A DNA stretch of 64,000 nucleotides from Pusillimonas sp. MFBS29 (GCF_020687695.1 NZ_JAJEWL010000002.1:372001-436000); one strand, 5' to 3'; numbered from the stretch's first letter, positions 17,177-25,981 are shown. Numbers and translations are program-made. Notes: generated by a model not told the origin, from the sequence alone.

Positions 17177-18385
17177 ATGCCTACCTATCAATACGAAGCC
17201 TCAAACGCCGCCGGACACGTGGAGCGTGGTCTGGTGGATGCGGATACCGAACGCAATGCAAGGCAAATATTGCGCACTCGCGGTTTGTTGCCCTTGTCGT
17301 TGAAGGATACCGGAGGACGCAGCAAGGGCGACCAACTGTTCAGAAGCAAGCGCATCAGCGATGCAGACCTGGGTTGGCTTACGCGCCAACTGGCCAGCTT
17401 GCTCGCCGCACGCCTGCCCCTGGAAGCGGCATTGAGCGCCACCCTGGAGCAGGCCGAGCGACAGCACGTTGCCCACGCGCTCGCGGCCGTCAGGGCTGAC
17501 ATTCGTGCAGGACACCGTCTGGGTGAGGCACTGGCGGCACGACCTCGTGACTTCCCGCCCATCTATCGCGCGCTGGTGGATGCCGGTGAGCAATCCGGCG
17601 ACTTATCTCAGGTAATGGAAAAGCTGGCTGACTACATTGAGAACCGGGGGGCCTTGCGCAACAAGATTCTCACCGCTTTCATCTACCCCATTATCGTTTC
17701 GGTAGTTTCCATAGGCATTGTGATTTTTCTGCTGAGCTATGTCGTCCCGCAGGTAGTGGGCGCGTTCAACCAGACTCATCAGACCCTTCCCCTGCTGACC
17801 CGCATGATGCTCGCAGCCAGCGGGTTCGTGCAAGACTGGGGCATGCTCACCGCCATGATCATGGTACTGGCATTTGCCTTGTGGCGCTGGCGCTTGCGCA
17901 ATCCCGATGCGCGCCTGGCCTGGCATGCACGTGTGCTGCGTCTGCCTTTGCTGGGACGCTATGTGCTGGGCGTGAATACGGCGCGATATGCGGCAACGCT
18001 GGGCATACTGACCAGCAGCGGCGTGCCATTGCTGGCGGCGCTCGAGGCTTCTCGGAGAACCCTGGGCAATGACAAGCTGCGCCTGGCCGTCGACGAGGCC
18101 ACGCGGCATGTGCGTGAAGGCAGTCCCCTGGCTCCGGCCCTTGCGGCACAAAAAATCTTCCCTCCCCTGCTGATACATCTGATTGGCAGCGGCGAACGCA
18201 CTGGTGAACTGCCCGCCATGCTGGAGCGCGCGGCGAGAACACTTTCCGCAGAACTGGAACGCCGCGCCATGACCATGACGGCCCTGCTCGAACCGCTGAT
18301 GATATTGGTCATGGGAGGAATCGTCCTGCTCATTGTGCTGGCCGTGATGATGCCGATTATTGAAATCAATCAAATGATTCAATAA
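17177..18385 (+). CDS. gspF: Type II secretion inner-membrane platform protein GspF
   Basis: 402 residues from ATG 17177, which gives the family start MPTYQYEASNAAGHVERG; an upstream ATG at 17153 would overlap gspE. Two repeated cytoplasmic T2SSF domains are visible (LTRQLASLLAARLPLEAAL and LGILTSSGVPLLAALEASRR), with three membrane spans: about 165-195, 220-240 and the C-terminal helix (LMILVMGGIVLLIVLAVMM). GspF is the polytopic platform around which the ATPase works. It is the last gene of the operon; the next gene is convergent 46 bases away. Confidence 0.95.
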   Translation: MPTYQYEASNAAGHVERGLVDADTERNARQILRTRGLLPLSLKDTGGRSKGDQLFRSKRISDADLGWLTRQLASLLAARLPLEAALSATLEQAERQHVAHALAAVRADIRAGHRLGEALAARPRDFPPIYRALVDAGEQSGDLSQVMEKLADYIENRGALRNKILTAFIYPIIVSVVSIGIVIFLLSYVVPQVVGAFNQTHQTLPLLTRMMLAASGFVQDWGMLTAMIMVLAFALWRWRLRNPDARLAWHARVLRLPLLGRYVLGVNTARYAATLGILTSSGVPLLAALEASRRTLGNDKLRLAVDEATRHVREGSPLAPALAAQKIFPPLLIHLIGSGERTGELPAMLERAARTLSAELERRAMTMTALLEPLMILVMGGIVLLIVLAVMMPIIEINQMIQ

Positions 18386-18431
18386 GCCCCGTTAGCCGAT
18401 CCAATTGCCAGTTTGTACGGAATGGCGTCGG

Positions 18432-19562
18432 CTACCTGATCACAGGAGTATCCTGAACCAGCCTGAAACCCAGGTGTGACATCGGACTGTAAGGATCCGA
18501 ACTGCGCCTGGCGCTGGGCCGGTACGACAGACAATACGATTCATTGCACAGGAACGATCCGCCCCGTATGACACGCTTGGGAGCACCAACCGGTACGCCG
18601 GGCTCACTGGGATCAAATGACTCGGCCGGACCTTGCGGATTGTCTATCGGTTTCTTGCCCTTGCTTGCCTGCATGGCGAAATAGTCGAATCTGTACCAGT
18701 CGGCCACCCATTGCCAGGCGTTTCCTGTCATGTCATGCAGGCCGTAACCATTTGGAGGGAATGTTCCCGCCGATACTGTACCGATGGCGCCTCCGGCCTT
18801 GGGGCTGACCACCGGAAACGCCTGCTGTGCGGTATCCCAGTAATTTGCCAGCATCTGTCCGTCTGGTGTCAGTTCATTGCCCCATGTGTAGGTGGCCTGC
18901 TCCAGGCCGCCACGTGCAGCGTATTCCCACTCGGCTTCCGTGGGCAGACGCTTGCCCGCCCATTTTGCATAAGCCTGTACATCGACATAGCTGACTTGCA
19001 CGACCGGATGATCGCCCTTGCCTTCTATCGAACTGCCAGGGCCTTGCGGGTGACGCCAGCTGGCACCCGGCACATAACGCCACCACTGCGAATAGTCGGT
19101 AAGGTCGACGGGCTTATCGGTACCCACGAAAACCATCGCACCAGGCAGCAGTACGCTGTCGGGCGGCTTGGGTATGCCTGGCGGCAATTGCACACGTATG
19201 GTTTCCCAGTCTGGCTTTTGCTCGGCCGTGGTGACATACCCGGTTTCTTCCACGAAACGGGCGAACTGATCGTTGGTGATGTGGGTGACGTCCATCCAGA
19301 ACCCATGTACTTTGACCGGGTGGGTTGGGCGTTCATTGGCCTGAGCCAGCTTGCTGTCACTGCCCATCAGGAAGACACCGCCCGGCACCCATGCCATACC
19401 TTCAGGCGTGTTCACACCATCGCCCAGAATAACGACAGGCTCTGTAGCAACTTGCTGCGAAGGCCAGTTCAGCCAGGCAGCGGCTGCGCCTGCAGTAACA
19501 AGCCCGGCAAATGCAACACCAGTCAGGAGCAGGCGGCGGCGTGGCAGTTTGGCTAAGCGCAT
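18432..19562 (-). CDS. Exported formylglycine-generating enzyme (SUMF1)-family protein
   Basis: 376 residues from ATG 19562. The FGE-sulfatase fold is clear: MAWVPGGVFLMGSD, RLPTEAEWEYAARGG, NGYGLHDMTGNAWQWVADWY and GGSFLCNESYCLSYRPSARR...HLGFR. The two active-site cysteines that bind copper in true FGEs are present as Cys339 and Cys344 with the correct four-residue gap. FGEs oxidise a sulphatase Cys to formylglycine. Unusually, the N-terminus (LPRRRLLLTGVAFAGLVTAG) is a membrane/Tat-like export signal, so the enzyme probably acts in the periplasm. No sulphatase gene is in the window. PvdO-like or other FGE-fold functions remain possible. It is convergent with gspF. Confidence 0.82.
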   Translation of the reverse strand: MRLAKLPRRRLLLTGVAFAGLVTAGAAAAWLNWPSQQVATEPVVILGDGVNTPEGMAWVPGGVFLMGSDSKLAQANERPTHPVKVHGFWMDVTHITNDQFARFVEETGYVTTAEQKPDWETIRVQLPPGIPKPPDSVLLPGAMVFVGTDKPVDLTDYSQWWRYVPGASWRHPQGPGSSIEGKGDHPVVQVSYVDVQAYAKWAGKRLPTEAEWEYAARGGLEQATYTWGNELTPDGQMLANYWDTAQQAFPVVSPKAGGAIGTVSAGTFPPNGYGLHDMTGNAWQWVADWYRFDYFAMQASKGKKPIDNPQGPAESFDPSEPGVPVGAPKRVIRGGSFLCNESYCLSYRPSARRSSDPYSPMSHLGFRLVQDTPVIR

Positions 19563-19690
19563 GGTGTTTCTCACGAGTATTGCCTGGGGGCCTTGGCACC
19601 GTAGCAATTGTTTGCCCTGTGCCAGCATTTACGGATTATCAAAATGTAAAAAAATAGTAGCAGATTACACCCGGTACAACATAATGGATA

Positions 19691-20611
19691 ATGCCTGCTA
19701 TGGTGAAAATTCCGATGCGTCGACGCTCCCTCGTGCTTCTGCTTGCCGGCGGGCTCGCCGCCGTCTGCAGTGCCCTGCTGCTCTACTGGCGGGCAAATGC
19801 TCCGGAAACACGGCTCATCCATACCGAACCTTCCGAATATGCACCCGTGGTAGTGCTTGAGGAATACGGCCTGCGTTGCATGGACTTCAACACCATTGAA
19901 GACGGCGGTCGGCAATCCTGCATGGACCTAAGCGATCCTGACAGAATGGTATTTGGCTATACCCGCATGATGACCGCTGCGCTGCTGGTCAAACCCGACG
20001 TGCGCAATGTGCTGATCGTGGGACTGGGTGGCGCGACCTTGCCGGTGGCGCTGGGCAAGATACTGCCCAATGCCACAATAGACAGCATCGAGATAGATCC
20101 CGCAGTCGCACGGGTTGCAGAGCGCTATTTTGGCTATCGGCAAGGACCGCGCCAGCGCTTGTTCATTGAAGACGGCCGCGCCTTTGTAGAGCGGGCGCGT
20201 AAGGAAGGCGAACAGTACGACATGGTCATGCTGGACGCCTTCGACACCGACTACATACCTGCCCACCTGCTTACCCGCGAGTTCTTCGAAGAGGTATATG
20301 CCATTCTTGCGCCGGACGGCGTATTGGTGGCCAACTCATTTACCGTCAGCACCATGTATGCGCGGGAATCGGCCACCTACGCCGCCGTGTTCGGCGACTT
20401 TTTCAATCTGCGGGCCCGGAGCCAGAGAACACATGCCAATCGGGTCGTCATTGCCAGGCGAGGTCCTTTGCCGGATATCGACACACTGCAGCAAAACGCA
20501 GCCCGGATGGCGGCCAGGCTTGCGCCTTTCGGGATACACGCCGAGGAGATGCTGGAATTATTCTCACGCGAGCGCGACTGGCCGCCGAATGCGGCCATAC
20601 TGAGGGATTGA
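19691..20611 (+). CDS. Membrane-anchored spermidine-synthase-like protein
   Basis: 306 residues. An N-terminal basic/hydrophobic segment (RRRSLVLLLAGGLAAVCSALLLYW) predicts a membrane anchor with the catalytic part outside the cytoplasm, or an uncleaved signal. The rest is a Rossmann methyltransferase-type fold of the SpeE family: LIVGLGGATLPVAL, DSIEIDPAVARVA, FIEDGRAFVERAR and MLDAFDTDYIPAHLLTREFFEEV. The GGGDG loop of true spermidine synthases reads GLGGATLP here, so polyamine synthesis is doubtful. Starts at 19691, 19700 and 19715 are all possible. It is divergent from the FGE-like gene with 128 bp between the starts. Confidence 0.75.
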   Translation: MPAMVKIPMRRRSLVLLLAGGLAAVCSALLLYWRANAPETRLIHTEPSEYAPVVVLEEYGLRCMDFNTIEDGGRQSCMDLSDPDRMVFGYTRMMTAALLVKPDVRNVLIVGLGGATLPVALGKILPNATIDSIEIDPAVARVAERYFGYRQGPRQRLFIEDGRAFVERARKEGEQYDMVMLDAFDTDYIPAHLLTREFFEEVYAILAPDGVLVANSFTVSTMYARESATYAAVFGDFFNLRARSQRTHANRVVIARRGPLPDIDTLQQNAARMAARLAPFGIHAEEMLELFSRERDWPPNAAILRD

Positions 20612-20619
20612 GCAGCGGG

Positions 20620-20916
20620 CTATATCGCCTCGAAGCGATCGAAATACCGTTCAGTGTGGTGTTCCTGGTGTTCCACTGCATCGACCCGAGCCTGTGCGGG
20701 GCCGTGATGCAACCACGAAAGCATGCGGTCCACGTGGTCGTGAGGGCCTTGCAACAGGGCTTGCACAGTGCCATCATCCAGGTTACGTACCCAGCCACGC
20801 ACACCCTGCAGATGTGCATGGCGCACGGTAGCCATCCGAAAGCCCACGCCCTGAACACGGCCGCTGACCGTTACGAGTATGGTTTCAACGTTGTGCTTGT
20901 CATGCAGAGTTTTAAT
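20620..20916 (-). CDS. acyP: Acylphosphatase, apparent ATT start
   Basis: A complete 98-residue acylphosphatase if translation starts at ATT (20916-20914). The catalytic signature VSGRVQGVGFR (Arg27) and GWVRNLDDGTV (Asn45) are both intact. It hydrolyses acyl phosphates such as acetyl- or carbamoyl-phosphate in the cytosol. From the in-frame TAA upstream down to the active site there is no ATG, GTG or TTG. An AGGAG lies seven bases before the ATT, the best-placed start; a CTG three codons later is the alternative. Starting at GTG 20847 would remove the conserved first strand and most of the phosphate loop. It is convergent with the SpeE-like gene (8-base gap). Confidence 0.82.
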   Translation of the reverse strand: MKTLHDKHNVETILVTVSGRVQGVGFRMATVRHAHLQGVRGWVRNLDDGTVQALLQGPHDHVDRMLSWLHHGPAQARVDAVEHQEHHTERYFDRFEAI

Positions 20917-20933
20917 CGTTGCTCTCCTGAATC

Positions 20934-20974
20934 TTGATAATTATCATGATGTCCCGTGACGAAACCGGTAATAT
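20934..20974 (+). promoter_or_regulatory. FNR/Anr-type class II promoter ahead of the universal stress gene
   Basis: TTGATAATTATCAT (20934-20947) matches 9 of 10 defined bases of TTGAT-N4-ATCAA. TAATAT (20969-20974) fits a -10 element; with the box centred at 20940.5 a class II start would fall near 20982, which puts the -10 where expected. The start codon of the usp gene follows at 21067, leaving a leader of about 85 bases. Oxygen-limited induction of usp genes by FNR/Anr is established in other proteobacteria. Confidence 0.6.
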
Positions 20975-21066
20975 AAAGTCAAAGTGGCCGCAGCACGATA
21001 GCTGCCCGCAACGGCTGTGTCAAAATCAACGGGCATTTACCATTTACTTAACAACGGGGGATTTTC

Positions 21067-21492
21067 ATGAAAACCATTCTAGTACCGGTAGACGGATCCG
21101 AATCCGCACTGCGTGCTGTTCAGGCCGCCATTAAAGCAGCCCAGGATATGAATGGCGCCAACTTGTACCTTATTACTGTGCAAGCGCCAATTATTTCGGG
21201 CAATGTAACCCGCTTTTTTTCGGCGGAAGACATCCAGAGCTACTACCAGGACGAAGGCATCAATGCCATGCTTCCTGCCAAAACGCTGCTCGACGAGTCG
21301 GGGCTGCCCTACAACAGCGAAGTTGTCGTAGGCCCGGTCGCCAAAACCATTGTCGAGTACGCCAAAGACAAAAACTGCGATTTCATCATCATGGGCACGC
21401 GCGGCCTGGGTTCGATCACAGGCATGGTGCTGGGCTCTATTGCCACTAAGGTACTGAGCCTTACCGACGTACCCGTGACACTGGTGAAATAA
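21067..21492 (+). CDS. Universal stress protein (UspA family)
   Basis: 141 residues, one Usp domain. The first strand is MKTILVPVDGSESALRAVQ, and the ATP-binding signature is near the end: IMGTRGLGSITGMVLGSIATKVL followed by VPVTLVK (G-2x-G-9x-G-S/T pattern). A GGGGG Shine-Dalgarno lies before the ATG. Small soluble Usp proteins help survival under starvation or low oxygen. The FNR-type promoter upstream suggests low-oxygen induction. A stem-loop follows the stop. Confidence 0.93.
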   Translation: MKTILVPVDGSESALRAVQAAIKAAQDMNGANLYLITVQAPIISGNVTRFFSAEDIQSYYQDEGINAMLPAKTLLDESGLPYNSEVVVGPVAKTIVEYAKDKNCDFIIMGTRGLGSITGMVLGSIATKVLSLTDVPVTLVK

Positions 21493-21505
21493 GCCTTGAT
21501 TTTCA

Positions 21506-21530
21506 GGGTGCGGCGCCTGTCGCACCCCTT
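21506..21530 (+). terminator. Intrinsic-type terminator after the universal stress gene
   Basis: GGGTGCG (21506-21512) and CGCACCC (21521-21527) form a perfect 7-bp stem with an 8-base loop, followed by CTTT. It sits between the convergent usp and sugar dehydrogenase genes and may serve both. Confidence 0.55.
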
Positions 21531-21534
21531 TCGC

Positions 21535-22716
21535 CTACCTTTGCTGCAACCCAACTTTCAGCAGCTTGCCTTTGCCGGCACCGGCCAGCACATAAACGTA
21601 ACCATCTGGCCCTACCCGCACGTCTCGTACGCGTTCGTCCCTGTCTTCCAGCAGTCGTTCTTCACCCACGATTTGATCATTTTCAAGCGTGAGCCTGATC
21701 AAGGCGCGTGCTTTCAGAGCACCTATGAACAAAGAATGTTGCCATGCAGGGAAACGGTCGGCATTGTAGAAAGCCATACCCGATATCGCAGGCGACACCT
21801 TCCAGTAATGATGAGGCTGCTCGGTACCCTGCTTATGTGTACCTGCGGCCTCTGGAATAGCCAGGCCGGAGTAATTCACCCCGTAGGTTGCCAGCGGCCA
21901 CCCATAGTTTTTGCCCGCTTGCGGAATATTGATCTCATCGCCGCCACGCGGGCCGTGCTCGTGAGTCCATAACTGGCCCGACCACGGATTCAAGGCTGCA
22001 CCTTGCTGATTGCGATGGCCGTACGACCAGATTTCGGATCTGGTCTGGTCGTTTCCTGCGAAAGGATTATCGGCAGGAATACGTCCGTCAGGATACAAAC
22101 GTATGACCTTGCCCTGGTGTTTGTCCAGGTCTTGCGAAGTCGGACGCTGATTATTTTCGCCCAGTGCAATGAACAAATAGCCCTGCTTGTCGAAAACCAG
22201 TCGTGACCCAAAGTGTGCACCCGTCGACAGCTTCGGCATCTGGCGGAAGATCACGGTAAAGTCTTCGAGCTTGCGCAGATCATCGGATAACCGGCCATAA
22301 CCTACCGCCGTGCCGGCGCGCCCCTGGTCTCCGGCTTCTGCGTAAGACAAATAAACACGCCGGCTCTGTGAAAAATCAGGTGCCAGGGCGATGTCGAGCA
22401 AACCACCCTGCGAACGACTGTAGACCTTCGGCACGCCCTCGATCGGGTCAGACAGTCCGGTGGACTCACGCCACAAGCGCAGTTGGCCTGGCCTCTCGGT
22501 GATCAGCATGCCTGCAGCATCGGGCAGGAATGCCAGCGCCCAGGGATATTCCAGCCCTGTCGCCAGTTCCTGAACAACCACCTTGCTTTCCTTTGCGGCC
22601 GGCACTTGCCCGGGCTTCTCCTGGGCAAGTGCCGAAGTACCTGCCCACGAGAAACATAAGGCTGCGAGCATCAATGCCCGCCTGGAAAACGGAGTGAGTG
22701 TCTGATCTTTTTTCAT
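21535..22716 (-). CDS. PQQ-dependent aldose sugar dehydrogenase (YliI/Asd family)
   Basis: 393 residues. The N-terminus has a Tat-like motif (SRRALML) before a hydrophobic stretch ending in SALAQ, so a periplasmic enzyme is likely. The body is a six-bladed beta-propeller of the soluble glucose-dehydrogenase family: LEYPWALAFLPDAAGMLITERPG, GLLDIALAPDFSQSRRVYLSYAE, SYGHRNQQGAALNP, TLENDQIVGEERLLEDRDERVRDV and GPDGYVYVL. E. coli YliI oxidises aldose sugars with bound PQQ. It abuts the 6-phosphogluconate dehydrogenase gene (stop at 22717), so the two form an operon for sugar oxidation. The true substrate is unknown. Confidence 0.88.
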   Translation of the reverse strand: MKKDQTLTPFSRRALMLAALCFSWAGTSALAQEKPGQVPAAKESKVVVQELATGLEYPWALAFLPDAAGMLITERPGQLRLWRESTGLSDPIEGVPKVYSRSQGGLLDIALAPDFSQSRRVYLSYAEAGDQGRAGTAVGYGRLSDDLRKLEDFTVIFRQMPKLSTGAHFGSRLVFDKQGYLFIALGENNQRPTSQDLDKHQGKVIRLYPDGRIPADNPFAGNDQTRSEIWSYGHRNQQGAALNPWSGQLWTHEHGPRGGDEINIPQAGKNYGWPLATYGVNYSGLAIPEAAGTHKQGTEQPHHYWKVSPAISGMAFYNADRFPAWQHSLFIGALKARALIRLTLENDQIVGEERLLEDRDERVRDVRVGPDGYVYVLAGAGKGKLLKVGLQQR

Positions 22717-23736
22717 TCAGCCTTGCCCTTTGCCTTGCTCTGCATGGCCACCAAATTGCTTGCGCATGGCCGACAGCACCCGGTTGGCATAATCAGCATT
22801 GCCGCGCGATTCGAATCGCGAGAACAGCGCCGCACTAAGAACAGGTGTCGGCACACCTTGATCAATGGCTGCCGCCAAAGCCCAGCGCCCCTCGCCCGAA
22901 TCGGATACACGCCCTGCGTAGCCATTGAGTTTCGGGTCTTTCTGCAGAGCTTGTGCAGTCAGGTCAAGCAGCCATGAGCCGACCACACTGCCCCGACGCC
23001 AAAGCTCGGTGATTTCGGGCAGGTCGAAATCATACTGATAGTGCTCCGGGTTGCGCAGCGGCGTTGTTTCCGCGTCTATCTTGCGTTCCTGCTTGCCTAT
23101 GTTCCCGTTATGCAGAATATTGAGCCCTTCCGCATAGGCAGCCATAATGCCGTACTCGATACCGTTGTGTATCATTTTTACGAAATGCCCCGCCCCGTGC
23201 GGGCCGCAATGCAGGTAACCCTGATCGGCGCTGCTTTGCGTGGTGCGCCCCGGCGTGGGCTCAGCCGCATCAGCGCCTGGCGCCAACGCAGCAAAAATGG
23301 GCTCCAGATGCTGGTAGGTGGCGACCTCTCCACCTATCATCAGACAATAGCCTCGCTCCAGCCCGGCAACCCCGCCACTGGTACCTACGTCCATGTAATG
23401 CAGACCAAGCTCCGTCAGTTGGCCGGCACGCCGGATGTCATCGTGATAAGCGGAATTACCGCCATCAATGACGATGTCACCCTCGTCGAGCAGCGGCGTA
23501 AGCGTTTCCAGAACGCTGTCGACCACAGCGGCAGGTACCATCAGCCACACTGCCCTGGGCCTGGCCAAGGCCTGAACAAATCCCGACAGATCGGAAAAAG
23601 CCTGAGCTCCGTGCGCGGCAGCGGCTTCCAGCGCTTGTGGCTGGCTGTCGTACACCACACACTCGTGATCTCTGGCCAACAGGCGCTGCACCATATTGCT
23701 GCCCATGCGGCCCAGGCCCACCATTCCCAATTGCAT
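22717..23736 (-). CDS. gnd: 6-phosphogluconate dehydrogenase, decarboxylating (short GndA/YqeC type)
   Basis: 339 residues with an N-terminal Rossmann domain (MQLGMVGLGRMGSNMVQRLL), the signature DGGNSAYHDDIRRA, the catalytic region GTSGGVAGLERGYCLMIGG, and GYLHCGPHGAGHFVKMIHNGIEYG carrying the active Lys and His. This is the shorter class, often NAD-preferring, rather than the 470-residue NADP enzyme. It oxidises 6-phosphogluconate to ribulose 5-phosphate. It is co-transcribed with the PQQ sugar dehydrogenase downstream. NAD preference is inferred only from subfamily length. Confidence 0.9.
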   Translation of the reverse strand: MQLGMVGLGRMGSNMVQRLLARDHECVVYDSQPQALEAAAAHGAQAFSDLSGFVQALARPRAVWLMVPAAVVDSVLETLTPLLDEGDIVIDGGNSAYHDDIRRAGQLTELGLHYMDVGTSGGVAGLERGYCLMIGGEVATYQHLEPIFAALAPGADAAEPTPGRTTQSSADQGYLHCGPHGAGHFVKMIHNGIEYGIMAAYAEGLNILHNGNIGKQERKIDAETTPLRNPEHYQYDFDLPEITELWRRGSVVGSWLLDLTAQALQKDPKLNGYAGRVSDSGEGRWALAAAIDQGVPTPVLSAALFSRFESRGNADYANRVLSAMRKQFGGHAEQGKGQG

Positions 23737-23805
23737 ACTTTGTACTCCCGAATCAAACTGGAAAAGTCCAGACCGACATTATATTGGCCCGCATGCGCAG
23801 GCCTG

Positions 23806-24570
23806 CTATGGGCCAGGCTTGTTGTCGAGCAAACCCTTGAGCAGGTCGACTGGAACCGGAAATACCAGCGTTGAGCTTTTATCGCCGGCCACCTGGGTAA
23901 GGGTTTGCAGATAACGCAGCTGCATGGCTGACGGCTGGGTCGCCAATATTTCGGCAGCTTCCATCAAGGCCTGCGCTGCCTGCTTCTCGCCTTCGGCATG
24001 TATCACCTTGGCACGCCGCTCACGCTCAGCCTCGGCCTGACGAGCTATCGCACGCACCATGTTCTCGTTCAAGTCTATATGCTTGATCTCGACGTTCGTA
24101 ACCTTGATGCCCCAGGAGTCGGTTTGTGCATCAAGAATCTGCTGCACATCGATGTTGAGTTTCTCGCGTTCGGACAGCATTTCATCGAGCTCATGCTTGC
24201 CAAGTACGGCTCGCAGCGTGGTCTGAGCCAGCTGACTGGTGGCATCCAGATAGCGCTCGACCTGGATGATGGCCTTATCCGGGGCCACCACACGGAAATA
24301 CACCACCGCATTCACCTTAACTGACACGTTATCGCGTGAGATAACGTCCTGACTGGGCACATCCATGGTGACCACCCGCAAGTCCACTCTGACCATCTGC
24401 TGGATCACCGGAATGACGAAGATCAGCCCCGGGCCTTTCACACTGCTGAAGCGACCCAGTGTAAAGATCACGCCGCGTTGATATTCCCGCAACACCTTGA
24501 TGGCGTTGATAACCACAATCAGCAAAACAACGATAATGGCTGTAAGTCCTATGTTCACGCTATAAAACAT
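23806..24570 (-). CDS. Slipin (stomatin/band 7, SPFH-domain protein)
   Basis: 254 residues. An N-terminal membrane hairpin/helix ([18 protein letters not shown]) is followed by the SPFH domain ([38 protein letters not shown]) and a coiled-coil helix with [20 protein letters not shown]. Slipins form large rings in the inner membrane and are linked to membrane quality control. The gene follows nfeD by 31 bases; this partnership is widely conserved, and in Pyrococcus the NfeD protease cleaves the slipin C-terminus. Confidence 0.93.
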   Translation of the reverse strand: MFYSVNIGLTAIIVVLLIVVINAIKVLREYQRGVIFTLGRFSSVKGPGLIFVIPVIQQMVRVDLRVVTMDVPSQDVISRDNVSVKVNAVVYFRVVAPDKAIIQVERYLDATSQLAQTTLRAVLGKHELDEMLSEREKLNIDVQQILDAQTDSWGIKVTNVEIKHIDLNENMVRAIARQAEAERERRAKVIHAEGEKQAAQALMEAAEILATQPSAMQLRYLQTLTQVAGDKSSTLVFPVPVDLLKGLLDNKPGP

Positions 24571-24601
24571 GTGATTCTCCTTGCGGGTCTGTTAACAGGC
24601 C

Positions 24602-25981
24602 CTAGTCTGCCGGGCGATCGATGCCGGCCCGGCTGCTGCGCACGACCTGCAGAACCAGGCCTTCCAGTGCAATAACCTTTACTTCATCGCCTGGTGACAA
24701 AGGTTCATTGCCGCGTACTTTCCAGCTTTCACCACGCACCTGAGCATAAATCATGCCGTTCTTGCTGAACGTAACCCTGCCGATTGCGCCGAGCATATCT
24801 TCGCTGCCGCTTACCACGGCCCGTTTGCGCACCCGCAGCGCGACGGTGCCTATGGCAATCAGCAAACCTGCGCTGACCACTGCCATACCGGCCAGGAATG
24901 GCAAGGAAAGATCAAAGCCTGGTATACCGGTATCAGTCAGGAAGAGCCCTCCCAGAACAAACGCAATAATGCCGCCTATGCCCAACGCCCCGAAACTGGG
25001 CAGGAAGGTCTCGGCGATCATCATGGCGGTGCCGGCGGCTATCAGGGCCACGCCGGCCCAATTAACCGGCAGCAACTGAAAGGCATACAGTGCCAGGAGC
25101 AGGCAAATCAGGCCGGCCACACCAGGCAAGGCTGCGCCTGGACTCATCAACTCGAAAAACAGGCCATAAATACCCAGCATCATCAGCACCAGCGCAACCT
25201 GAGGGTTAGCCAGCAAAGCCAGTACCTTTGTACGCCAGCCAGGCTCGACCCGGTCTACAACTGCCTGTGCGGTATCCAGCGTGACGGTGGTGCCACCGTC
25301 CAGTCTGATCTGGCGGCCATCGATCTTTTCAAGCAACTGCGGCACGTCACCTGCAATGACATCAATCACCCCGGCCTTGAGGGCTTCCTGCGCCGACATG
25401 CTCTTGGCCTGCCTGACGGCCTGTTCGGCAAAATCGGCATTGCGTCCACGCAACTGGGCCAGACTGCGGATATAGGCCGACGCGTCGTTGATGGCCTTGG
25501 CTGCCATGGCATCGGGCTTGCCGGCCTCGTCTTGCCCGTTCTTTTTGTCAGGAGGATCCGTGCCTGGCATACCCAGCGCCACCGGTGTTGCTGCACCAAG
25601 ATTGCTGGCCGGTGTCATTGCGGCAATATGGCTGGCATATAGAATGAAAGTGCCGGCGCTGGCGGCGCGGGCTCCGCTTGGGCCCACAAAGGTCGCGACG
25701 GGAATCGGAGATGCCAGTATCTGGCGGATAATGGTGCGCATCGAGGAATCAAGCCCACCGGGAGTATCCAGCTCGATAAGCACCAGCTTCGAACCGTTAT
25801 CGATCGCCTCGCGCATGCCACGTGTGATGAAATCTGCGGTTGCGGGGCTGATGATGCCGTCGACATGAAGAATAGTGACGGTCGGCGATTGCGCATTTGC
25901 CCTGGCCGGAGCCAAGGCACCCAAAGCCAGGGCAGCCAGGAAAATAATACTGACGAACCACGCAATTCGTGTTCTGTTCAT
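24602..25981 (-). CDS. nfeD: NfeD-family membrane serine protease (long, ClpP-fused form)
   Basis: 459 residues. A signal peptide ends near ANAQ, then a ClpP-class protease domain with DGIISPATADFI, ELDTPGGLDSSMR, nucleophile Ser108 in RAASAGTF and a likely general-base Lys162 (AAKAINDAS). Four or five membrane helices (about 235-370) follow, and a C-terminal OB-fold (VTFSKNGMIYAQVRGESWKV..GDEVKVIALEGLVLQV). This is the full-length NfeD1b architecture. The acidic/Gly linker between the nucleophile and the lysine is longer than in the Pyrococcus enzyme. It forms an operon with slipin. Confidence 0.92.
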   Translation of the reverse strand: MNRTRIAWFVSIIFLAALALGALAPARANAQSPTVTILHVDGIISPATADFITRGMREAIDNGSKLVLIELDTPGGLDSSMRTIIRQILASPIPVATFVGPSGARAASAGTFILYASHIAAMTPASNLGAATPVALGMPGTDPPDKKNGQDEAGKPDAMAAKAINDASAYIRSLAQLRGRNADFAEQAVRQAKSMSAQEALKAGVIDVIAGDVPQLLEKIDGRQIRLDGGTTVTLDTAQAVVDRVEPGWRTKVLALLANPQVALVLMMLGIYGLFFELMSPGAALPGVAGLICLLLALYAFQLLPVNWAGVALIAAGTAMMIAETFLPSFGALGIGGIIAFVLGGLFLTDTGIPGFDLSLPFLAGMAVVSAGLLIAIGTVALRVRKRAVVSGSEDMLGAIGRVTFSKNGMIYAQVRGESWKVRGNEPLSPGDEVKVIALEGLVLQVVRSSRAGIDRPAD

